Assembly (NCBI GenBank): GCA_037833965.1
Contig: AP031352.1
Coordinates: forward strand, 31,622,501-31,686,500
Length of the DNA: 64,000 nucleotides
Origin: Marchantia polymorpha subsp. ruderalis
Lineage: Eukaryota > Streptophyta > Marchantiopsida > Marchantiales > Marchantiaceae
Reading direction: 5' to 3'
The notes beneath the pieces are model-generated. The model had not been told where the DNA came from, made no database searches, and saw only the letters and a program-made list of their open reading frames with translations. Shown here piece by piece: positions 1 through 13,600 of this stretch (position 1 is the stretch's first letter; every line of letters begins with the position of its first letter). The translations under genes were made by a program, and so were the position numbers.

Positions 1-808
1 GCTCACGGTAGAAGAACAAATCAACCATAACGTCCCATGGGCGAGTGGGAGTGATGGTTCCGCGCATCTGCAGGACCATCCTTGCCAAGAGCCAGAACAA
101 GCATCCGATACTGTGCTTACCCTTGTTGTTAGCGGGGATAGCAATGTCAACATGTCGCATGGGCGAGTCCGTGTCGCAGAAAGCAATTGTGGGAATGTTA
201 CCCAAGGCCGCTTCTCTGATGGGCTGCACGATTCGATAGGGTTTTCAAAAATTAGGTTTCTGACAAATTGACAAAATAAGCTCGCTCTAGTTGAGCGCTC
301 AGCCCATGACGGAATTGGTTTCTTACGCAATCCAGCCCAGATCGACAATTCCAACTTCCGAATAAACCCCTCACCAAATTCTCGAATTACTCCAAAAATC
401 AACACATTACGGAGGCCACGTGCTCACCTGGTGATCGGTTCTGGGATCAGTCAAAATCAACAAGCGAGGCTCGCTGAAGGTGTTCTGCAGCTGGTTGGTG
501 AAAGTTCCTGGAGTGTGGCGACCGGCGATGGCCTGAGCGCCGGTGTACTGGGCGAACTTAAGGACGGCCCTCTGTCCGTAAGGGCGAGCGGACTGCACGA
601 TGATGTCCTGTGGGTTCTCGATGGCCACAATGACGCGGGCAGCGAGCTGCAGCTTCTCCCAGGTCTTGCCCAAGTTGATGATGAAAATACCGTCAGTTCG
701 GCGGCGCCAGACGTACCGCTCCATCTGAAAGTCGCAATTCTTGGTGCCGAGATGCACATCGGCAGCGAGCATCATCTGCACATCTGCTTCTCTCTGAGAG
801 AGAACCAT
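1..808 (-). CDS. RPSA: 40S ribosomal protein SA (uS2), 5' part, runs off the left edge
   Basis: This encodes the cytosolic small-subunit protein uS2/RPSA. Exon 1 is 808-428 (127 codons) and exon 2 is 224-1, with a GT/AG intron at 427-225 in phase 0. The family signature is continuous: an N-terminal [19 protein letters not shown] stretch, then [42 protein letters not shown] and DPRTDHQ. Exon 2 resumes with [19 protein letters not shown] and reaches the [12 protein letters not shown] segment. I chose the ATG at 808 because it has A at -3 and G at +4 and lies just before the conserved block. An in-frame ATG at 895 would add 29 unconserved residues. The C-terminal tail lies outside the window. 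Identification is firm; only the exact start is open. Confidence 0.96.
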
Positions 809-991
809 CTTGCCGAATTTCGAAACCTGTCTGCTGCTGCAGAGCCAACCTTCCCTTCGTTCTTTGCTGCAACAGCACGGTCGATCAGCGAGCACGCAAA
901 AGGAGTCACAATTCGATTCTCTGCGAGTTTAGGGGTCGACGAGCTGAGCTCTCTCCTGCCCCGACCCGCACTTCTCACCCCGCTCCACCGC

Positions 992-1000
992 AAACCCTAA
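992..1000. promoter_or_regulatory. telo-box upstream of the ribosomal protein gene
   Basis: The sequence AAACCCTAA lies about 185 bp upstream of the RPSA start codon, inside a locally GC-rich stretch. Telo-boxes are a known element of plant ribosomal-protein promoters, usually acting with site II motifs. The match is exact; its function here is inferred from context. Confidence 0.6.
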
Positions 1001-1099
1001 TCGCCCCCGCACCTTCCCGCTGCCGTCGATCTCTGCCACCGTGGCGACTGACCTCGTTCCCATATATTCTTGTATTATTCCGAACCCTCGCCGCTTAGC

Positions 1100-4000
1100 T
1101 CTTCGACGCACGTTCTCCGCTTGCTGTACTCCAAATATTTTGCGGTGATCGCAGTTCTAAATAATCTCCTTGACTGCTTTGATTTAGCTGTGAAAATTTC
1201 TATTCTAATGACGTGATTTTGATACCTTCTACTGATTCTTACTTTCCACATATGACTTAGGCGTTTCTTTACAGCTGCGTTCTTGATGTACAAACAGAAA
1301 TTAACATTTTATCGATATCAAATCTTTTACGAGATCCCCATTATATTTGGTTCTTGTGATTTACATGTTTAAGAAATATTATTTGATATTGAACATGAGA
1401 GTAATTCCTCCATCAGTCCCGGCCGAAACTACCCTGGCATTTGTTAAGACTTCTTATTTTTACAGTCTCGACTATACTTTTCTATATCCAATGTTACAAG
1501 ATTTTTCATAAATTATATTATTTTTTTCCAATTATTTCCATGTCCGTACAATAGCAAAGAACACAATGGATTATGGACTTCTTCTTTGGGGATTCCGTTT
1601 AGAGTTTCATAACAACAAAGAATATGTGAAATAATTACTTCCAGGTCACTCACATCAATTTTAATCTCCATCTTAAAGTGTTTACGATGAAGGCGATGAA
1701 CCTAGGTATTTTATGTGTGCGGCCAATCATCGAATTGGTGAATGTACAGTATAAGTGAGGTAAACATATAAGACAATACAATATTTAGTTCCAGGCTGTT
1801 TCTATGAGGATAACTAGATTTTGAAGATGGAATGTATTGAAATTTCACGTTAAATTTGTTTTACAAATACACATAAAACCTTTAAAGATGTGTTCTCTTT
1901 CTTTTAAATCTCTTGAGAATTATATTTCAATCCACTTTCTACGAATAACTATTCTGTAATCGAAGAAGTTGCAATTCGATCGAAAAGCATGCGTCGTTCT
2001 TATTCTCAATCAAGACAAATGTTTATAAGTTCATTTCAAAAATGTGTATATACAATCTATGTACACATCATATACTAATGTGATACTAGAATATAACTTA
2101 TTTAAATTATTGATATTTTCGTGCATGGATAAAATTTAGATTTGAATAGTTTGTTTTGTATCTTGCGTGATGTGTTCTTTAAAATGTATCCACCTGAATT
2201 ATCCTTCAACACAAATATTTAAGAGTAAACTTTTTAATACATCTGGAGCGAACTTGAAGAAAGACACATTTTTACTATGGAATATAATTAATCCAAGTTA
2301 AGAGACTAGTGTAATATACTCGTCTTCTAACTAAACCGTATTCTATACTCTGCTAATGTGTGCATTAACAGTATCACAAACAACAAGGTAAAAATAAGGT
2401 GTTTATTGAAACTTGGTTATTTATGATTAAAATAGCACATTAGAATCTACCCAAAAAAAAATCTCCGTTGGGTTTCACAATAGAATCATCACTCGAAGAA
2501 TTGTTTTGAATGTTTTACTAATGTGTAAAAAATTCGCAATTTTCATGAGTGCAATTTTTGATGAAATTGTTTACATAATAACAAATATTTGAATTTCTTT
2601 TGAGAAATGCATCACATTTTCTTAGTGCTAACCTAATTAGCAGTAGTGCAAAATTGATACGAGTGTAGTGTAAAGTTAATAATGGAAGGAAATTAAATTA
2701 TTTTTCCAAATTCATCTAGCGTAGTTTACGCGAACATAGGTATTGTTTTTAGTGTGAAAAACAGTTGACAAGAAAAGTTCATCTAAGAGGTGAATTGAAC
2801 CGAGTACTCCAATCTCATCTATTTGGTTTATCTTGGATTGAGATTCAACCTAAAGTTTAGACAAATGGAATATGCTAGGAAAAAATGATTGAGTCTGTGT
2901 CCATTTTCGTTCACAGTACCTTAATTTCTTTTCAGATGACGTCTATCTGAACACTCATAGATTGACACCCTTTTTACACTCCTTGAGAAGCAATGTATCT
3001 TGCATTTTCCTTCATGGTGTCACTGAATGCTATACCACCGAAAGCTCAGATGGCATGCAATTCATCCTTGTACCCAATACTTTGCAGACCCATAGTGGGT
3101 GGGTACAAGGATACAACCACTGTTGTTACTCAAGTACCTTAGATCTTGAGGTTGAGCGTTGGGAGGTTCAGATTTGAATGTGGAGCCAAACCTTGTGTAC
3201 AGAACTGTGTTTAGGCTTTGAGCTCGGTCCAGGAGAACTTCAGCCAAAACCGAAGGAGGAAATGAGTTGGGGATAAGAAGGCCATCAGCTAATTTTCTCA
3301 AGTGACCTACACATCAAATAAATTTTTAATTTATTGAGAAGACAAGACCATATTTCTGCAACCCTAACCCTTTACCGCTCAAATCGTCAGAGGCTTAAGA
3401 AAGCCCGGTAAGTAAATCATCCATACTTGCTTTGCGAGAGAATCTGTTCAAAAAGCTTCTACAATGAGCTCAGCGCACTTTGTCCGAGGACTCATAGCTT
3501 GTAGGAGTATCGTCTTTTGGTACATATATGATGAATCATCATGAATGATTAAAAATAAAATATTAACAAGGAAGACGTAGGAGATGGTGGATTTCTAAGA
3601 CAATCTGTCAGTTTTACTATTTCGACGTGACTATTATTTGCCTGAGTATGCTGTGAACGAATGGATACACGGTTGCCCGTTGGATGATAATGCGTGCTTC
3701 TTCATGTCACTTTGGCGAGCTGTGAAAGGAAGATGTGGGGTTTACGGGTTTGCATACGTTGTGAATACGACGATGAAGTTCACTCCTGTAAGTCAGAATC
3801 CGTCACTCCTCAAGGTTCGAGAGAATCACTTCCCAGTAGTCACAAACTGCGACTGTACTTTATCTTTCTATATTGCTAGTCGATATTTCTTATTATCCGT
3901 GAGAGCTTCAGCGCGTGGATAACTAGGACGGAGACAACAGTGTCTCGACAGCGGCTCACTAGTCAAATCCTATCTTAGCGCTCCTCCTCCAGCAGTTCAG

Positions 4001-4632
4001 AATCCAAATTGCGGGACCCATAAAGATGTGACACATGAGTGGACCTAGAAGTCGACATTCTCGTACCAAATCAATGATTCAAAACTTTCCGCTGGCATCG
4101 ACATAGACCTCGTCACAATGGTTAAGGCGAGCTTTATAAGTAGGGTACATTCTCACACGGAGCAAAGAAGGATTGCCCATGACTAATTTCTGCCGTCCTT
4201 TTTACTTACAAGGTTTGTCAACTTACTCATCTTCAATACCGAAACAAAACTATAAAGTTGACCATGCGAATGGTTAACCTCCTCGTCTTCCTGTTTGATC
4301 AGGGACCAATGGTACATCTCTACTTGCCTTAGGCTTATCAACGTTTCGCCTCTCTCGACTTTACAAGGGATCCATGACCAGCTTTTGATTGCCAACGTGC
4401 GACATTTATGGTGCTCCTAGCATGTTGTTCTCTGGACATTAAATTCTTGCGTTCAAGTGTCCAGTCCTCAATATACAGGTTCCAGCGCTCTCGAAAGCAC
4501 AGATCTCGGAACTACATCTTGGCTGCGAGGATAGGAAGCTACGAACAGTGGAATACGCAGATGCACTGCACTTCTCGTGAGCAATGCTGACGTAATGTCA
4601 AAATCAAAAGGACAACACAAATACAAGCCCTT
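1100..4632. other. AT-rich intergenic region, no supported gene
   Basis: From about 1.1 to 2.9 kb the DNA is AT-rich and stop-dense on both strands. From 2.9 to 4.6 kb composition is more even, but the small open frames match no family I recognise. It separates the upstream flank of the RPSA gene from the 3' end of the SUMO protease gene. Confidence 0.6.
3064..3112. repeat. 12-bp perfect inverted repeat (hairpin)
   Basis: ATCCTTGTACCC at 3064-3075 is matched by its exact reverse complement at 3101-3112. The 25-nt spacer contains a second small palindrome, ACCCA-TAG-TGGGT. No coding feature explains it. Confidence 0.7.
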
Positions 4633-7600
4633 TCAGAGATCTGGTCTCTTTAGCTCCCAGTCATCGTCAATTTTCTTCACGTCCCCAAGTTCGACATAGA
4701 CTTGTAAACTTTCATCAGTTATAAAAAGCGGGGAGTTTGGCTCAGAATCGAACGCAGCCTTTTCACTCGATGCAGCGTTGGTTGGACGGCATGAAGTGGA
4801 ATCCCCGGGATATAATTCGTTGCTCATGTATCCACTCCTATGACCAAGTTCACTGCCATAGTGAGTTGGTTCATCTGGTGAGGGTGATGACTCGACACTC
4901 ACGTATTCTGTTGAAGACTGACCTGGAGAGTGAGCGTACTCTGGATGTTCTGTCGCTCTCTGAAGGATCTGCGTTTCCTCCGGCGCTATCCCCAAATTAT
5001 CGAAATCATTACCACAAACTTGCAAATAATCAATTGGCGAATCTGCAGAATGCTGATAACAAACAGCCATGTTCTGCAGAGAGGACGGCGAGTGTTAAGA
5101 AAATAATACGAAAAAATGTCATGCAGCAAACGTGGCCTTGTTTGGAGAGAAGTGCATCAAACAAGACACCGATACGCCAACCAGACATGAACCACCGCAA
5201 CATCAAGATCCAGATAATAGCAGGGTTGTACATTTTGGCTCCAAGTTGTCAGGCATAACCTCGATAGGTTCCTTGTTGCGGCTATCTTGAGCTCCACGTT
5301 CTTCGAACAATCTCTCGAGTATATCCAAAATCTCCTGCCTCAGCTGCGAAGCTTTGCTGGGTTTGAACCAGTTCCGCCCAAACTGCAGATGTCCAATATG
5401 CAGACAGTTAGCGATAGGTAGAACACAGATCGTGGTAATTCGAAGCAAGAACATGAGGTATAAGTGCACCTCCTTGTCAATAAACGACTCATAACGATCT
5501 AAGGCAACAGTGTCGTAACCGCTTCTAACTTCTAGCCTCCCCGTTTCATGTAATATTTGCGACTAGTGAAAGGAAAAGTTTGAACCCTGCAACTTTTATA
5601 TATAACATCATCCAATTTTCTGTCCTCTCCACTCCTACCCGATTGCTGCTCTCCAAATCATTTCGTGTGAACCTTGCAGGCGCTTCTTGTAGGAAACACT
5701 GTATGTAATGTAGAAGAAAGAGGCCGCAGTCAGACTCGTTATCTTGTTGCGGGACCTGACAGACATTGCCGCCCTCGAGTCAGCAACTACTCGACCATGA
5801 TTACGAAGTCAATACTTCCAAGGCTACCAAGTTCAGCCAAATACAGGTCGTTCACAGAAGCATTACGAACTCTGTCAGTCACCTGTTACGGTTTCCGATA
5901 TCGACTAAATATGATACAGAAACTTCAACAGAGAAAGTGGATAGCTTCATTGAGCTGCTTATAACCTCTTGTATAAGAAATCGGTTGACGAGTAAAAGGA
6001 GGTCTGACAGAACATTGACAAACCTTCCCAGTTGTAGAACACAGAGCGTAGAATGTGCATTTCTTCAGCAGAAGGAGAGACCGCAACCTACATTGAAAAG
6101 AAGTGTAGACACTAGCAAAGAACGACATATATCAACTTACCAGTACTTTCTTTGTGGTAAATTCCATTGAGATGCCTTGACGCGGGCCTCCATTCCCATC
6201 CTCTTCGGCTTGGTGAGCCCATTCGGTCACCATATACCTTAAGTCAAAGACAAAATCAAAACATTAGGGAAGACAACAACGGTCTAGAAAACAGAACCAG
6301 GACTTCTACGGGGCACCCAATATTCAAGCTGAATTAGCAGAAAGAGCTTTTCGGAGCTCTTTCTCCTTACAATTATGAAAAGAACAGTTTAATACACTAA
6401 TTGTTGCGTCAAGCAAGTCTGAGTGCCTGCAACAAGAGAGAATGTTCAGTTGCCGATCTACAAACTTGCTCAGGGCGTTGAAATACGAAAGGTGCAATGC
6501 AGTTTCTCTTGAACATTTCGGGAATATTGAGAGACTATATACGCTTGGGATTTTTTACGTGATGAGACTATGAGGCGTTACTCCAGCATTCTGCAGTGAG
6601 AACTTATTTTGCCAAATTGTCATTTGACCAAGATGCTTAAATTTGTACACAATTTCATTTTCAAATAATTTTCATTACTCTCATTTGAAGAAGTTTGATA
6701 CACATAGGAGTTAAACAAATAACAGAAATTCAGAAGTCACCAGACATCAGAGGTATCAATACAGGACAACAACAGCAAACCTATTCATAATCACTCTTTG
6801 GATAATCCATGGGTGTGGCAAACCGTCTAGGAGTACTTCACCCTCAAACCAAGACAGTTAACATATCCACATCTAGCGCCTTTACTTTGATCTGCTGTAA
6901 CCGTCTGTGACTTACATTTTCAACAACCTGAAAACGCCGGCACTCTTGTGGCCTGGATTCATGGAATCCAGATGGAGAATGCATCGTACCGAGTCGCTAT
7001 CGTCATTCTTTACACCAGGATGGCAGATGATAGCTAGACTCCAATGAAATCTGGGGAAGAAACCATGAGATCTTAGAACCCAGTCTGCTAGGACCGACGG
7101 ACTTACTTTTAATTCAACAGAAAATTCCACACATATAGAGAAGCCAGTATGAGATATATGAAATAAAGGTGTAGGTTCATCGAAAGATAGCTATAAAGTG
7201 GAAACTAGTGTAGATAGCACACAGCGCGGATAGACTACAAGGAAGAATGAGGACCACTTATATGGAAAAGAACGTATGAAGAACTAACTTGTCATGTATA
7301 GGAACAAAGAGATAATCTTTCTCGAACACGTTTGTCCCTTTGGTCCACTTCCTCAGCTTTGATAGATCAGCACCCTGTTTTTTGCTGTGCTGCTATTTGG
7401 ACGATGGCATCAAAGTATGCAGCAAGATTAAAATCCTGTTGTTACACTGGCAGTAGAACCTCAACTAACTTCTGAAAACTTTTAGACAAATAAATGAGCC
7501 GCCATCTTCCTCGCAAGCTTAAATGACAACCACAATCGAAATAGGTCATGGCGTTGAGTACAGAACATCTATGCATTCCGATCGCGTTTCTATATATGAA

Positions 7601-10600
7601 CTGCGTAGAACATAAAAAGTGCTCCTGAACATTCACCCAATCATCTTCTTATAAAGCTCTAAAACGGATATAAGTAACAGGGATCAAGACATATTGACCA
7701 AATATGTCTTGAAGCCTGTTCAAATTGCACATCAAATTCAAATTGCCTTCTACCTGTGTATTAGCAGTCTCAGAAAGCTTCTTATAAAAGAAACTGTTAA
7801 AGAAGTGAAACCTCTTCTTCTGTTCAGAACTCAAAAATTCTGGTCTCTGCATGTACCTATAACAACACACGCAGATTTGGTAAGAGACGACAGGAGGCCA
7901 AAGTGGGCTTGCAGATCAGAAAACGATCAGGAACAGGGCACAAGGTCACGTACTTAATGTAAAAATCGATGATAGTGTCATTAAGGAACTCCAGAGGTGC
8001 AAGCCGTCCAAGGTCTTGATATTCAACTTCCACCGCTTCAGGGTCTTCCTTAGATGGATAGGCCAGCTTAACATCTTCCATCCTACACAGTTTTGAAATA
8101 AAGGATCCATTTAAGACTATCCTTCGGGACAAAAACTTTACGACAAAGTTTTCAGTAACCGATTGATATCTGCGCAGATTCTCGCCGATGTACCGCTCTA
8201 TTTTTCGCAATTGAGGCTCTTCAACTAAGTCAAGAGAAGACAAAGTTATTCCGATCACATTCATCCCAGTCGATGGAGCGAATATTAAACAATCAGTTAC
8301 ACAATACCAACAAAAACTTCAAGCATAAATGTAACGTAAGCAGGTATTAGAGCTAGTTCCTGTCAAACAAAAGTGTCTGAAACAGCCTACCTGCGTCCAT
8401 TTGTACTACGAAGTGCACAGCCTTTTTGTTGATCTATATGCAAGGGCTGAAAAACAGCACTCATATCGCCTGTATCGTTGTCTTCCTCATCGGAAGAAAA
8501 AATTTCCACAACTGGACCCTGCCATAGAAGAATCGCAGTAAGGTAAGCAGGCAGTAATCCAATGAGCAGTACCTGAAATTCAGATAAACGATTTCCTTTC
8601 ATCTCGCAAGTTCATGAGAAAAAGGATCAGATACGTGGTCGAGGTCTCGATCAATTCTTACCGCAGGCTCTTCAGTGTTAGGACTATGCCGACGTCTTTT
8701 AGCACCATTAGACTGTTTAAGCGAGTCATCATCAGACGATTCAGAAGACTGAACAATACACAACAAGGAGTCTCAGCTCCGATATCCAAACAGATCTGAA
8801 CATAGTAAATAAGACTCAACTACCTAGACAATCGCAATTCCTGAGTTCGATGCAAATACTTTTCGATACTCCAATGAAGACTTCTACTTTCTCTAGGAAA
8901 AAGAAATAAGGTCCACATCTAACCACGATGACAATTTCTTCAGCCTCAAAATGAACGTAAGTGGTTACGCACGTTGCTTAACTGTCCATGTTTTGAGGAG
9001 TGCAAGAGGGAACCGTTGAGAGGAAAAAGCTTCCTGTAAAACAAGAATCCAAAATACCATCAAGGACCAGACCAAGCTCGCTGATCACTGTTCTAAGAAA
9101 CAACAATTTACAGCAATAACCACGAACCATGCAAAGCACAAGATAGCAATTTTGATTCCCTCCTAGAGCTTTTAGAACTTACTGGCTACAAGAAGGGCAG
9201 TATACTTCGCAGTCAACTCCTGTTCCGATAGAATGAAGATTGGTCGGGCTCACCATCCTATCGCATCCATTGCAGGGCTTTAACTGGCCAGATCGTTCCT
9301 GTCTAGAAGATGGTCCGGCTTGCTCACCGGAGTTAGCTCTGGTCTTATTCTTCACTCTATCATAGGAAGAGTCCTCAGCAATGGACGGGCGCTGCACAGG
9401 AGGTCCCTTCCCTCTGGCCGAATGGGGAAAATCGATTTCTTCACTGTACGGGGACCCACTGCTTGTACAGCCTCTATTTGCATTCTCATCTGTCTGGAAG
9501 GAACAAAGGTTGCTAGATAAGGCCACACTTCACTCACAACTACAGTTACTAGCCAGTCGCATGCGCAAGCATAGATGCAAAGAGGATGGGTAAAACGTCA
9601 GGTTTACAAGCATTGATCAAAGCCAGCATGAAGCGAGAAATTCATCTGCATGGCGAAACTTTGTACCTTTGATGATAACGTCTCCACCATCTTCTTAAGG
9701 GTGATTGCCCGTGTTCTGATGACTCTCCTCTCCGGCTCCTCAACAACTGGACATCCCCACTACTAAATCATTATTTGAAAAACAGAACCATTCCCCTACC
9801 TCCACTGGATTCAGTGCCTCCAAAAACAGCAAGCTGAATAACAAATACACAACACACTGCACGATAGTTGATGTTCAAAGCGAAAGGGGAAACACCAATA
9901 TTACCACCTCTAATGTCAACTAACTGAGTGATCTCTGCAGATAAACTGAAGTACGAACAAAGACACGTTTGAGAGTACGCACAGAAACGAGGTCTGGCTC
10001 AATCAAAGTGGACAATGTTTGCCATTCTACGCTAATATTAGGGGAATCACATACCTCCATTTGAGCCATGATGTTTTGAGGCAAGCTTTGTCTCAGGTGC
10101 TTTTGAAGGCGCTACCTGGAGAGACCCCAAGCAAATCAACAGGAGGAAAATGAGCACAAAATACTGAAGTTAGTAATTGACAACCAGACATACTGTGTTC
10201 ACATCATGGAAACCACACCCTCCAGACTACGTCTAATAAGGTCCTGAATCAGGACCATAAATCGTTGTCCTCGATTTCATCCCATCAGGACGAGTGCGTC
10301 AAGGTAACGTTTGAACAGTCTCTGAATTTCGACTTTCATGATGAGGAAGACATTCAATTATCGGCATTGGCAACGTTTAAGAGTGGTAGGATCACGTGGT
10401 CACGGACGTCAAAGCCTCCATCTAAATTGTGAGCATGAGTAAGAGGACTCATCACTGAAGGAAGCTCAATCAGAATATAGCAGCTGATGTTCATAGGGGC
10501 ACAACGAATAACGCATGAATTACAAGATATACCCACCAACTTAGATTTAAAATTCACATTCACTACATAGAAGCTCCATCGAATTCCTTGAGGTAGTAAC

Positions 10601-13600
10601 CTGATCAAACAAAACCAGCAGGGGACCATACAAGTCAGGTGTAGGAGAAGCTGAACTGCAAAGATAGTTGCACCATATGCCACCTCACCAATAACCCCGA
10701 CGTTTACTGAGTGCTGTATACACCAACTAAGGTTTGGTCACGTCAGGCGCAGGAAATAGTAACGCGCTCTAAAAGAAACTAGAGATAAGATTTGTGGGAT
10801 AAACAGAAAGAGCCCATTAAAACTTGGGACTTAGAAGCATTAAGTGGACTACAAGAAAAACAGGTGAAAGGGATGCTAATCGCAGAACTAATCTCTCCTT
10901 GCCCACTCTATACAAAACACAAGCGTTATACAACGAAAACCTCAGGACTTTGCCTGCCGGGGCACAAATCCGAAGCTCATCACCACAAAAACAAGAAGTT
11001 TGAGAACCACCCTGCTACTTCCACAATGTGTACATAACAGATTGCATGATCAACTGCAGGCCTTGGCATGCAGGGGAACCAAAGACATACCAACCCGAGG
11101 TGGTACGTTACACTGGTGTCAACTAAGTAGGTAATGGAAGAGAAACATGAAGACAAAACCCAAGGATAGAATACCGTGGCAGCTGAATAGATAAGAATAA
11201 TGCAGCATGATACACACAAAGATTAGTAAACCGAAGAGTCTATGTAAACAACCCCTCTCTGGAATAGTGTTTCGATTTTTGTGTCAAGATCAACAAGAAA
11301 ACTGTATATATTGCTGGTCAGTCAGTAACGCATTCAGGTCAAGAAATTATACATTGCCAGTGATCATTTCCTCAGACTGATGTGCTGACCACACCAGATT
11401 AAGCGTGGAAGTTTAATTAAGAGTGAGGAGTACTTCATAGAGAGTTTGACTTCGAAATCACTGCTCCGAATGTACCTGAGGGTTAGAATGAGTTTAAGCA
11501 ACGGCAAGTGCAAGAGACTCCATCAGAGTTGTCAGAGGAGAGACATCATCTGCAAGAGATCGATCTAATTAAAAGCTGCAGACTGAGTATCAAAGGACTA
11601 ATGAGAATTCTTGAAACATACATGCAAGCGTGATAAACTGATGTTGTCTAGAATGTGGCTCTCTTAGTTCTTTATAGACCTAGATTTCCAGTTGAAGAAC
11701 AGACTCGTGGCTGGCAAGTAGATGGAACAGCAGGTGTCAAAAGAGACGATCTGATTAGTACTCAGGGTTTCCGATTACAGACGCTCCCCGCTATATGGGT
11801 TGGGCGTACATGAGATCCTCGAACTCGAGACGGTTGATGAGTCTACCAGAAAGAAGTGTTCAGGAATGAAGAGCAACCCTTAGACGCAGTTCATTCGTGT
11901 GTGAACAAATAGAAATTAGCTAAGAAGCCGGTACAAATAGTTCCCATGGGAACCCCCGGAGGTCTTAGAAACAAAAGTACAGGTTATCCAGAAAGAAATT
12001 CAACCAGTTGGAGACACGAAACCCTCTCTGTGATGAGGAAAATTCTTAACTTATAACGCAAAAGAACCCATGAGATGAAATCGAAAACTTGCAGTGGTCG
12101 ATAAGAAAATTTCTTTGTACTGTAATATGTACTTTGTGGTATGGATAACACAGTACATTATCAACCTAAAGTGCCAGAAGACAGAAACCATCTCGACCAG
12201 CTCAAAATCTCAACGTAACTCAATATGTATATCGAATGGATGCAAATATCAAAATAATAACAAAGAGTTTAGAGTTTAGGGTTTAGTCAGTGATAGGGTG
12301 GAAGTGAATGGGAAAACTGAAAATGAAATCAAGTCCAGCTGTCGATATGACAGTCTTGAGAAATTACGCGGGCAGCACGGAAGTGCCAGTCCCACCAAGA
12401 AAGGCATCCGGTGACCATAAACAATATTTGAACAAAAAGCGTAAGTTCATCAAACAAGTTCATCAACCAAGTAATGAGAAGTTCTGAAGATATGACCGTC
12501 GTTGTGATGAGGGGCATTCTGAAATCTCTGGACGCAAATGAACCCGACGAGATGAAATAGAGAGCTTGCAGTGGTTGATGAAAAGAAATTACTCCTGCTT
12601 ATGTAAAGAAACATGAGTAAGAAGATCCCTGACTAGTTTTGCTATCCGCTGTTTGTGATAAGCAAGGTGTATTCATGTACAATATACAAAAGTCGAAGCA
12701 TGAGATGAGGAGCGGTATGCAAGATTCAGAATAATGGGGAGTACGTTAGATTCAAGAATGGATGACGATGCAGACGCCAGGAGAACTATCTTAGATCTAT
12801 ATAGAGAGTGTACGCAGAGGACGTTGGTGCAGAAGTGTAAAGAGGACACAACCCCTGTGTATAATTTCGTCACATGGAGCTCCTTTGACGTCATGACAGC
12901 AACATTTTAACACTACCTCAGCTGATGGCACCAAAAACATGATCGAAACTTTTGAGCCTTGCTTCAAAGCCCAAAACTCTTGCTCTTAAGCCAAACCTTT
13001 TGGTGCCAACAAACTCAGCAGATGGCAGAGCTAAAGAACAAACCCTTTGTTGGCGCCTGGAAGCTCAGAAAAGACATCGTGCATGGGACAAATTCCTATT
13101 TAGGAAACGATACTCTTCAATCTCAAATCTTTCTCCTACATCGAAATCAACAACGCTCGTTGTGTTGGATTTGCCATTTGAACGGTGAAACACAACAAGG
13201 CACAGACAAGTTACTCCGATTAAAGACAAACCGGGACAGACTCAACTCGTACGTCACCGGCGCTGCGCCAGGATAAAAATTGCTACGCTTTAAAGATCAG
13301 GAACCAATATAGTGAATATGAGAGAGGAGAGACTGCTAAGTAGGCTTACTTGTGGTTATGCATCCCAAAGTTGTCCTCATCCGCAAAGAGGGTGCTCCTA
13401 ACTGGTTCTTATGAACTCCCGTGAGTTTTAAGGAACATCAGCCAAGAAATGTACTAGTCAAATCCTTAATTTGACTCTGCTTCGAAACACCCACTATATT
13501 TCCCGAAAAGAAGGAGTAGCGAGATTATGACAACCTATTAGATGTGAGGTTCAGTATATATTCTTCGAATTCTCCAAAAGGGCAGTAATCTTAAAATCGA

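Noticed and set aside
808-895. Upstream in-frame ATG extending RPSA by 29 residues
   Set aside because: The extra residues are Cys- and Arg-rich and unlike any RPSA N-terminus. The ATG at 808 has the better context.
12266-12286. Telomere-like repeat as an interstitial telomere
   Set aside because: Only about two imperfect units are present, too short to be more than a chance motif.
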